Origin: Ulota crispa
Lineage: Eukaryota > Streptophyta > Bryopsida > Orthotrichales > Orthotrichaceae
Assembly (NCBI GenBank): GCA_963920765.1
Contig: OY987249.1
Span: 6,306,188-6,370,187, forward strand
DNA: 64,000 bases
Direction of reading: 5' to 3'
Shown here: positions 44,285 to 54,300 of the stretch, piece after piece
Layout: the number at the start of each line of letters is the position of its first letter
Position numbering within the stretch: position 1 is the stretch's first letter
The notes under the pieces: generated by a model
The model's input: only the letters and a program-made list of their open reading frames with translations
Told to the model about the DNA's origin: nothing
Databases searched by the model: none
Translations under genes and position numbers: made by a program

Positions 44285-44983
44285 TACGTATACATTTTTT
44301 TATTTTGGTTAAACTCTTATTCTACTCTACTTTTGAGCAAACATTGAACTAAAAGTGGATTCATCAAACCAACACACATACACACGACTTTTTTTAAATT
44401 TCTATCCTTATAAAAAAATGGCCACAACCTATCCATTGGCGCTTGGTCTGTATGACCGGCTCTATGACCGATTTCACCTGATATAAACAAAAAATGTTTC
44501 AAAGGAAGGGAGACAAAAGACAATTGAAATGAACCCCTATGAATGTTTTGTAAATTTAAATCTAAAATTTAAAACTAAAAGAGGTATAGATTGACATGAA
44601 AAGACATATTTAATTAATGAGCCCCATTGGATAATTTTTTATTTGAAGAGGTATAGATTGACATGAAAAGACGTATACGTTGAGTTCCCACTTAAAATCT
44701 CACCACTATTCATTTACCTTGGTAAATAGGTTTACAAGACTCATAATGGTAGATAAAATTCCATTTATATAACTTTTGCACTTTTACTTTTCTACTTTAC
44801 TTTATTTTTAAGTATGCAATGAACTAATTTTCTTTTACTTTACTTAAACTTATACTTTACTTTGGTGAAATTTGCACTCTACTCTATTTTTAGGTGCAAA
44901 TCAAACTATAAATGGATTCATCAAACCAACACACATACCAACATACACACAACTTTTTTTTGTTTTTCTCACTTTATTGTTGA
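44285..44983. other. Intergenic with local duplications
   Basis: GAGGTATAGATTGACATGAA occurs twice (about 44,580 and 44,648). A roughly 90-bp segment with GGATTCATCAAACCAACACA occurs at about 44,355 and 44,913. No gene. Confidence 0.6.
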
Positions 44984-44996
44984 TATATATAAAAGA
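44984..44996 (+). promoter_or_regulatory. TATA-like box upstream of F-box copy B
   Basis: TATATATAAAAG, at the position matching 32,189 in copy A and at the left edge of the duplicated region. Confidence 0.4.
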
Positions 44997-45671
44997 TTTA
45001 TGTTCTTTCCTTTCCTTTAAAATTGGCAAGTTCCAAGGGTTTCTAGGATTTTGAGGGATTAGCCTACACGGTCTACTTAAGTTCTCAGCCCTTTGGGATG
45101 TTACAGTAAGCAGTTGCAAGCGCAACAATTGTCAATGTTAACAAGCCCTTTGCTGAGACTGGAGTTGTACATTTCGAAGGCTTCAAGCAAATTGGAAGAA
45201 GCAAGTCTTGCACCCGTTCTTTTCGAGAATTAGATACAACAATGTGTCGCAGAGTTTTCTAAGGTGCAACTCGATGCGCTTCTCAGTATGATGGATGCTT
45301 CATTTGAACAAGTATTATGTCTTTAAACTGCTGAACCTCTCAATACTTAGATTTCGGAGGCATTAATATTGTCGCTCATTAGAACCCCACGATTCGTGGC
45401 TTGGTTTACGTGTGTTCACTTTGAACTGGTGTGCTTGTGCAGGGATTAGCAGGAGCAGAGAGTTCAGTATAGACTAAGAATGCAACATTGACAGACAAGA
45501 TTGTTGTAAAGAAAACGGGGCAGAAGTATATGGAATTTGTCTGAGGCTGAAACGGAGGATCGATAGAACCGCCAGCATTGCAGTACAGAGTCCTACTGGT
45601 TGTGCACTCAAGATGCGAAGAAGATCGAGGGCTTTTGCTCCTGTAATAACTCTTTGAGCTTGTAAGGAAGA

Positions 45672-47647
45672 ATGTGGCGGGATTACATAGATTCCGCCAA
45701 GGCTGCAGCGGAGGCAGATAGAATTGCCAGCGTGGCAGAAGAGAATTTCAAGCAGGTAGTCCTCTCCCTCAAGAATTGCTTACAAGTGGTATGCAAGACG
45801 CAGCGGATGCTGGAAGTGGACCCTGGGTGCATGTGTGTGAACTCCAAGAACGGGCAGTCCAAACGGGAGAGGAGAGATGAGCTTGACTGGATTGCCAGTG
45901 ACATTGAGGATGAGCTTTGCAGATCACTTACTAGGATAGAGCCTCACAATTCTCTTACCAAGATTGAAACCGGGCTTGAGGGATCAGATGCTATGCTTGT
46001 CCAGCGCAAGCATCCGGCGATAGTCGAAGATGACAAATTGTTGTGGTACAATCGCGTTTGTGTGAATGAGAAGGTCGACATGGATAGCACCGTCTGGTGT
46101 ACTACGCCACCGGCGATACTGGAATTGGTGTTTGCTCGGCTACCCTTGGACCACATGTTTCGAGTGCGAGGCTTATCAAAGTATTGGCGAGCTTCGATCA
46201 TGTCACCATCCTTTCAACACGCTTTCGGCACAACCACGTCACCCAGGTCTTCCTTCATTCCCTTGATCCTCAAAGATCAAAAAGCTACTTTCTTGCACGT
46301 GTTTTTTTTTTTTTTTTTTTTTTTTTTTTCCACAGGTTTGCCATTGTGACTGTTGTATCTAGATATGTATTTGGACCTGATGGACTTGAAGCTGAACCAT
46401 TAAGAAAACGACTATGGACTTTTGGAACCAGGGAGAGGAAAGGGTACAGGCTTTCGTTTGATTTCTTACCTAGTGAATGCGATAATCCTATTGTTGGAGA
46501 TGGAGGTTTGTTGTGTTGTCAACATCAAGGTCCAAGCAATCACACCAAAGTGAGTATCTTCTACTCTCCATAAGATATCAACAAGTTGTTGAAGAATAAC
46601 TAATCTTGCAAAAGTACACTCCTTTGAAGCCCCAATTGATTAGATTTTTCTAGATGACTTTTTGATTGGATCATATTGCAAGAATAGCTAATGTCAGACT
46701 TTGTATCACCAAAATTGGTATACAATATTGTAGGTATTGCCAATAAAACAAAACAAATAAAATAAAGGGACAAGGTTGTCCCTTGTGGCCTACCCAATTC
46801 TTCATCATTTGACAATCTTTGTAATATTTTGTATGTTTTGAATGTTGTGTCATAGGACTTGTACGTGTGCAATCCGCTAATGCAAGCATGGAGAAAGCTT
46901 CCCCTCCCGTTGCAAGCACAAGGGTTTGATCTCATACACTTGGTCACAGACAGACAAACCAAGCAGTACACCATCACGCTTGTAAGCAATTTAGAGCAAA
47001 ATGGGCATCAGTGGAGGAGTGCAAAAACTGCAAAAGCAGTTGTGGAGGTTTATGATTCCGCAAGGAAGACGTGAAGCGCTAGCGACAACGATATCTTGCA
47101 GTCAGGTGGTGGGAACAACCTCTTGTACTACAAAAAATATGTGAAGGGAAAATTTGTTGAAATAAGAGCGTACGACAAGACCACAAGTTACTCCACGAGC
47201 ATACCTTTGGAATTCTTGGACTTGAATGACATCATCTACTCCGAGATGAAGGGCTTCTTTCCTTTGCTGGAACATCAAGGACAGATTTACGTGTTGCGTA
47301 CAGACGCGGCGACGACGAGCGGAGTGTGGGTGTTGCGCAGTCCCAGCAACGCATGGGAAAAGCTCTACTCTGTCCCGAAACCCGAGGTCCTCAAGTACTA
47401 CCTCTTCTCACTCTTCGTCTCTGCGGATGCGATCGTCATCTTTGGCAGCAAACGGCGCATCCATTTTGACGACATGGACAACGTGGAAGTTCCGATCTAT
47501 CATTATTCCGAAGAGCCAAAGAACCCCTTCTACTTCTGGATGCTCGACAGGATTCAAGAGACGTGGATAGACTTGGAAAAGCACAATACTTACTGCCTCA
47601 ATTTGCCACAAATCATGTTTGAAATGCGTCTGGATTCAGTACCGTAA
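45672..47647 (+). CDS. F-box/kelch-type gene, copy B, with one in-frame stop
   Basis: Predicted exons are 45,672-46,246, 46,336-46,549 and 46,856-47,647. Exon 1 ends CCCAG before GTCTTCC and exon 2 starts after CCACAG, restoring codon AGG and keeping frame. The F-box is at about residues 141-183 (AILELVFARLPLD, LSKYWRASI). A kelch-like region follows, with WTFGTRERKGY, LYVCNPLMQAWRKLP and GVWVLRSPSNAWEKLY. Such proteins select substrates for SCF ubiquitin ligases. A TGA at 47,072-47,074 replaces the TGG of copy A. Without it the frame is open for 527 codons, including the final TAA at 47,645-47,647; with it the product is 335 residues and loses the C-terminal third. Whether this is a recent pseudogene, an expressed truncated protein or a sequence error cannot be told here. 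Confidence 0.75.
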
Positions 47648-48644
47648 GCCTTATGCGCATCTAAACGAGTCCCGCATGCTGCTTGCCTCTTGCGCATCTA
47701 AGCTGGTTTTTATGGCAAAAGCTGTGTCTGGATGGAATACCGTAAACCTCTTCCGTATGTAAGCTGGTTTCTATGCCGGAGCTTTTGGCTGCAGCAGCAG
47801 CGCAGTCCAAACGTCAGATCTTAGAGGTGGTTTCTTCGATTTGAGGATCATTCCACGTTTTTAGGGTTATGAAGGTCCTTCTCAGGTCCGAAGTCCGAGG
47901 TCCAGCTTTGAGAGCATCATCAACGTGTACACCTCGAATGGGACTAGGAAGTAGCCCGTGCTGTCTTGTTCTTTGCCCTTAAGTATGCAGTTCCTTTCAC
48001 TAGCCGGATCCTTTCAATGTTGACGCAACTCCTATTGTAGATTCAAGCACAGTAGAAGAAGAAAGTAAGTGCTTACAAGTTGTTGTTGGGAAATTGCAAG
48101 CTATTGCAAGCTATCACAAGTAATGTGTCACTCTGTCAACAAATGCAATGCGCACTAGGAAAATGAGCACGGGCACAGCGAAATGAGACAATATGCCACT
48201 CTAAGAGGTGGTTCTAATGGCTCAAGTCCGGTGTTTCCGTTCTAGTGGCAACGTTGGAGCTCTAGAAATCCCTAAACCTCTTGCTAAAGTGGCCCCCACC
48301 AAGCAAAATTTAGGCTTGTCTCTTTCCAAGTGTACACATTGATGATGCTCTAACAAGGTTGAAGTTGTACACCAAATATTGCATTTAGGTGACCCCATTG
48401 TAATTTCTTGACATTTCATACTATTTGAGTATTCACCAAAATTACAAAAACTTATTCCAATAATTATTAAGATAAATAATGGAAGAAGCAAGATTGGGCA
48501 TAGCAACAAGCGCCAAAGTCATGGAGTACAAATGTTGGAACTATAAATAAAACCAAGAATTACTACAGCATAAAGAGAGTTGCATACCTCTCCAAACGGC
48601 CAAGGATGAGTCATGAGAAAACTTTGCCAAGACAAAGGCAACCT
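47648..48644. other. Intergenic, downstream part of duplication copy B
   Basis: Parts match 36,100-36,260 and 36,580-36,775 at moderate identity. No gene supported. Confidence 0.5.
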
Positions 48645-49245
48645 CATTGTTAAGGCAACCAAAATGCACTATTTACTGTATGTCAAAATGTTCCTAAAAA
48701 AAGTGCGCTTGAAGATCCATGTTAATAAGATCTCTTCTTTCTTTTATTCTTTTCTCTGCCGTTTTTGTATGTTCAGACACTATCCTCGCAGGGGGTGGAG
48801 AAGAGGATTCAAAAGTAAGAAAATTTTCTCGCCAATCTTGGTCAGATTTTATCGTGATAAAACAATTTTTGGTTTGGGTAGTGAATTCTTGCTGTAAAGT
48901 TGATGTTTTGGACCCTGCAGGCAATGTGCCATCTTCATCATGCATGTTTAGGGTTTCTCATCTCAAATATTGTGCTTGTTGCAGTATACACGCAAGTTTT
49001 GGCAAGCAATTTTCTTCCTCACCTACATTGGTTGTTAAATACTTTGACAATAATGTCTTGTCCTTGAGGCCAAGTTTCGAAGCTACGTTTTTGTGGCAAG
49101 TGCTGCGCTTTATCATTAAGAAAGAAATATTATGTATCTTGTACTTTCCTGGTTTTCTATGCAGGAATAAATTCTTTTGTTTTGGATGCTTGTTGATTTA
49201 ATGTTGCTCTCTACAATTTTGAGTTTGAGTTTTGTGTAGGATGAG
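48645..49245 (+). repeat. Near-identical block, copy 2
   Basis: Counterpart of 36,776-37,375, including the 160-codon ORF at 48,719-49,201 with an identical translation. Confidence 0.85.
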
Positions 49246-49440
49246 CACTACAGGGAAAAGGGTCATTTTATGACTAGTGCATGTGACTCTTGCTTGCCAT
49301 TTAAAATGAGTTGTATTTTGGAGAGTCATATAATAGAGTCATATATAGTGTAAATTGTATGTTCTCCAAAATATGACTGATTTTGGATGGCAATCAAGGG
49401 TCATATGCATTAGTCATAAAATGATCCTTTTCCCATAGTG
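49246..49440. mobile_element. CACTA-type MITE, copy 2
   Basis: Same insertion as 37,376-37,570, with only two base differences noticed. Inherited through the duplication, not a new insertion. Confidence 0.75.
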
Positions 49441-49442
49441 AA

Positions 49443-49546
49443 GGGCCTCACGCAAAGGCATTCTCACGTTTAAGTCATTGGGAACAAGGGTACAACCCAA
49501 GTAAGTAGTGGCCCAAATGTGAGGATGCCATTGCGTGAGGCCCTTA
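49443..49546. mobile_element. Small inverted-repeat element, copy 2
   Basis: Counterpart of 37,573-37,674. Here the ends GGGCCTCACGC and GCGTGAGGCCC match perfectly. Confidence 0.65.
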
Positions 49547-50507
49547 GCTTGCACAAATGTAGTTTAAAAAAAAATTGTCACATGTCCTTTTTGTTGATAA
49601 AAGTGAGGTTATGTAGCGTGACACCACTTTACAATTTTTGTAGTTATGCGCACAAGTAGAGGGAATAAAAAAACATAAGGGGTTTTGCTCAAACAAAGTT
49701 TACATAGTGAGGTTGCTCTTATCCCTTTGAATTAGTTTTGTTTATTTTGGTGTGTAGCACAATCTTTGTGTGATGTTCTTTGAAACCCAGCTACTACTTG
49801 CACCCTTGGGAACTTGAGAAGCATAATGGCAATAAGAAATTGAGTAATGATTGTGATTTTGTTCTACTCCTCATATGAACTAGTAGGCCTTGTCCCCATT
49901 TTGCAATGTCTCTTAATTTTTGGTGACTTTTCACCCTCCCTTTCCCCTTTTCCTCCTCCCTTCTCTCCAAATTTTAAATTCTAGGTCATGGACTGACACC
50001 CAATGCTTGATACCCATGCTTTATAAAATAAAGAATTTTGACTTTATGGTGTTATTAGAGAATGTTTATGTCCTATATTGAATAGATACTAGTTGCTTTA
50101 TGATAGAGAAGAAGTGAAGTTGGTTTGTAAATATAGTTTGAAAAGACTACGTAGAATGTAGGAATTGAGCCATGCTTTCCATTTTTTTCTTCCATTAGGT
50201 GAAATGAACAAAACACATGTTCTTTGTGGTGATATGTTGTATTGTGAAACAAATATATATTGTTTTTGGTTGACATGTCCCCTCATTCCAAATTAACTTA
50301 AGATGTTGGAGTCTATCAAAGTAACAACAATTTTGTGGAATTGCATTGTACCATGTTGAATGCTTTTGGAAGGTTGTATCATTTATACATCCAACATTTC
50401 AAACAATAGTAGGGAAGGGGCAGTCTATATAAAGATCATGCAATATGACTAACTTAGTACATCTTTTCAAGCGTTGACTGATGAAGAATAAGGGCAGACA
50501 GATTGTG
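49547..50507. other. Intergenic, paralogous to about 37,675-38,810
   Basis: Lacks the foldback element found at 38,304. No gene supported. Confidence 0.55.
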
Positions 50508-51245
50508 AGAGTGGGCGTTGGAGAGAACAGTCCAGTCTCGGGATTCAGTGAGTGGGGTCACATATGGACATGAATCAATCGTCTGTACAAACGTAGCTGT
50601 CTAACAAAATTGCTTCCTGAGAATGTATCAAGTTGTGTGCACCTCGAATGGGACAATTCCTACAAGTCAAGTTGTATCAGCGTCCGTGAGAAAGCAACTT
50701 CAAATGCACGCATAGCTCTCGGAAGCCAAAAACAACAGCAACAAAACACGCACTCGCACGCACAGATACCAAACCATAAGTCCATAACCAAAGGCCAGTC
50801 AGATTGTGAGAGTATGCGTTGGAGAGAGAGAAAGCCAGTCTCGGGATTCAATGGGTGGGAGGTCACATATGGACATGAATCAGTCGTGTGTACTAACACA
50901 GCTGTCTACAAAATTGCTACAGTTCTCATACATACATACATGTAAGCATCCTGAGAATGTATCAAGTTGTGAATACCTCGAATGGGACAATTCCCACAAG
51001 TAAAAGTTACCCCGTCCGTGAGAAAGCAACAACTTAAAATGCATGCATAGCTCCACGTAGACGAAAACACCAGCAACGGGACACACTTGCACGCACAGAA
51101 ACCAAACCGTGACCAAAAGGCCAACCAGATTGAGAGTAGGCGTTGGAGAGAAAGCCAGTCTTGGGATTCAATGGGTGGGAGGTCATATATGGACATGAAT
51201 CAATCGTCTGTACAAACGCAGCCTGTCTAACAAAATTGCTGCTCT
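50508..51245 (-). repeat. About 300-325-bp tandem repeat downstream of the MIP1-like gene
   Basis: A partial unit (50,508-50,622) and two fuller units (about 50,625-50,948 and 50,950-51,245). Each contains TGAGAATGTATCAAGTTGTG, CGTCCGTGAGAAAGCAAC and TCGGGATTCA(A/G)TGGGTGG. One more related unit lies at 39,730-40,025. It starts about 75 bp after the stop codon, so it probably forms part of the 3' untranslated region or polyadenylation region. Confidence 0.8.
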
Positions 51246-51319
51246 CGACGTAATGGAATGTGGTCACCTGTCTCTGTGCGGTACGTGATATGAAACACAC
51301 TTGAGCGGAGCTAGAGCAG

Positions 51320-54300
51320 CTACAAGCATGGGTGAGACAGATCGGTGCTGATGCTCCGGGGGAACAGGTAGCGGAAGGCGAAGCTGTAAGGGGCGACGGA
51401 GAAGGGAGAGGAGTGCTGCGTCCACAGGCGGCGTTGTCCGTGACGTTGTTGCTTTTGCTGCTGTTGCTGGTGCTGGTGGATGCACTCGTGGACGAGGGTG
51501 ACGTGGGAGACGGGGATGAAGCGGCACACCCAGTCGAGCACGCCGTCGTCGTCGGCGAACTCGCGGGCGTAGTTGTAGACGAGCTTGGGCAGGAGCACGC
51601 GGCCTTTGGGCGTGAGGCCCACGGTGGCGCGGAGGTAGTCCTGGAAGGCGCAGTCGAGCTCGTCGTGCACGTGCTCGGGTGTGTAGATGCGCACCATGGG
51701 CGACGAGCGGCCGCCGCACGAGAGCGCGAAGTGCACCTTGGGCTCGGGCTTCTCGATGCCGTACCGGCTTTGCTCCTCCGTCAGCTTCTTGCTGTGCAGC
51801 GCCATGATCAACGCCTGCAGCATCCAATCCACCCCACCGCCACGAGGTCAGGCAACCGAGACCGGAGTCCCCAAGCACTGCGTGACGCGACCAGCATCCC
51901 ACAGCGTTCACTTCTAATGGCCAGATTTTGGCAAAACTTCTAATCCCTCTGTCCCTCTAAAAACGTCCAAAAAGTTTCCTTGCAAAGGATTAACTGTGTT
52001 TTGAGTCTTTGTGCTAGTGACACATGCATTCTAGAATCAATATACCATCTACTACCAAAATCTTCAGTTTGGATGTTGCTATTTAGACACCCAAATTCCA
52101 TGCAAAAAGTATCATATTTGTGCATAGTTTGTGACTGTTGCTAGCTTCTCATTATTTTAGTCCTTGTGCTAGTGACACATGCTTTCTAGAATCAATATAT
52201 CACATATCAAATGTATGCAAAATCCCTAGCTCTGATGTCGTCATTTGGGCACTATGCAAAAAGTACTAAATTTGTGCATGTGGCTAGCTCCTCATTATTG
52301 ATGATTTAAAAATTAGTAGCAATAATGGTACCTCATATGGGCAAGGTCAAGCTTGCTAGGAGAGGGGAATGCTCTCTAATCGCTTAACTTGCCCCCATGA
52401 GATCATTAAACATGACAAACGCTTTCTCAGCGTTTGAAATCAACAAAAGGGAGCTTTTTAATGGTACAAGAAATGTGTCTGATTTGGAGCTTTTTAGAGG
52501 GACAGAGGGAGTACTAGTTTTCTAACTAAACATAATGTGAATTACCAGAGTGTTGAGGTTGAAGTTTTAGCACACATTAAGCAGTATATTTGGACAGATG
52601 CTTCTGAGAATCACATTTGAGATTACTGGTGACGGCACATTCAGTACCAAGGGAGTTACCGGAATTCACAATAGATTCCAGTGAGGCAGACGAGATGACC
52701 ATGCCTGAAAGCGTCTGAAGACACATTTGTGCATGCCTTGCTTTCAGGTTTTTACACGTAGTGCTAGCCTCATCTTTCCCAACCAACCCTGTCGAACATT
52801 TTTACATTGATTATAACGGAAGATTAAGCGGACAGTTCTGATGCATTCTTCTACATGCGAAATTCTTCAATTTCTCAATTTTCATTTCCAGTGCACAAAG
52901 TTTGAGCTAATTCATTGAAAGCGCTAACCAGAGGACTTTGACGAGGTCACAGCACTCATTCGTCAAGATGGGGGAATAACAAAGGTTCAGGCCATTGCAA
53001 AATTGAGAGTGCCAAATAAAAAATAATCCACGGTTCATTCTTCAATTGCAAAACAAAAAATGGTAAAAGAAAATGGAAAAAGGAAGCTGGACTCACAAAT
53101 TGCGGCCGGTGTAACATGATCTTAGCCTTCAGAAGATTACACTCAATGGCAGCAGCATTGAACCAGTGCCCTCCAACGCAGTACGCTGCCTTTTGCATAA
53201 GCGTGAAGAACTTGAGGTCGCTTCGTGGGATTCCGTACGCAAGAAAGGCCTGCCAACATCCCAACATTATCCTTATTTCAGTACCCCAAATTTTACTATT
53301 ATTTCACAAGTCAAAGACGTTCCCTGTACACGTGAACGACTACAAGTGAATGAATAGATGCTAAATGTACATGTTTGCAGTTGTCAGACTCATAGTCTTA
53401 GTAAATAAAAAACGAACAAGTAAACAACAGTTGCCTCATATACACTTCACTACCATTCCATATCCATAAGTGAATAATGTTACAAGACAAAAAACAAAAA
53501 ATTAAAAGATGAAAAGAGAATCTCTTTCTTATAAAAGAAATGGAAAAAAGTTTGCGCTTACATGCATAAGAAGGGCATTGTAGAGATTAATCCAAAACGC
53601 CAGCTTTTGCTCGTGGGTCATTGCCGAAGGTTCAACTTTGGCCAAACGCTCTACTAGCAACCTACATTCAAAATCCCACAACGATATTAGCAATCCAACA
53701 CATTCACTGCATTCAAGCAAAGTAAGAATATTATTCTTTTGACATAAACACTCTACACTCTTGTCTAGAATGAGGTTTGAAAGATCAAAGTTCGTGCTTC
53801 CGTCCAACTTCATATCACACATACGTCACCACAAGAATGTCGTCAAGTTCCTATTGAAAATTTGATATCCGTAGCGATAACCTCAAATACAAGCACTTAT
53901 CAAATCCTTCATGGAATGAGCAAGACACGTCAGCACCAATCCATGGTATTGTTTTGTTAGACCTGTCTTTATCTCATTAATTCCCTGAAGCAAGGTGAGC
54001 ACCACCACTTTCAAGCATGACTCTATGTTTTTGTTCAAAACTCAACATATTTTTTCCTGAACTCCTTCATGGAATGAGCAAAACACGTCAGCACCAATCC
54101 ATGATATTACTTTGTTAGACCTGTCTTTATCTCATTCCCTGAAGCAAGCTGAGCACCACCACTTCCAAGCATGGCTCTATTCCTTTGTTCAAACTCAAGA
54201 TGGTTTTTACTCAAATCCTTAATGGAACCAGCAAGACACGTCAGCACCAATCCATGCATGATATTATTCTGTTGGACCTTTCTTTATCTCTTTCCCTGAA

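Noticed and set aside
47070..47101. Ultra-short intron removing the stop codon in F-box copy B (GTGAAG...TTGCAG), with a similar 28-nt stretch in copy A
   Set aside because: About 31 nt is far below usual plant intron length, and removal does not restore the downstream frame.
51264..51911. Long Arg/Ala-rich ORFs overlapping the last exon of the MIP1-like gene on both strands
   Set aside because: They are shadows of GC-rich coding sequence; the DUF547 frame explains the conservation.
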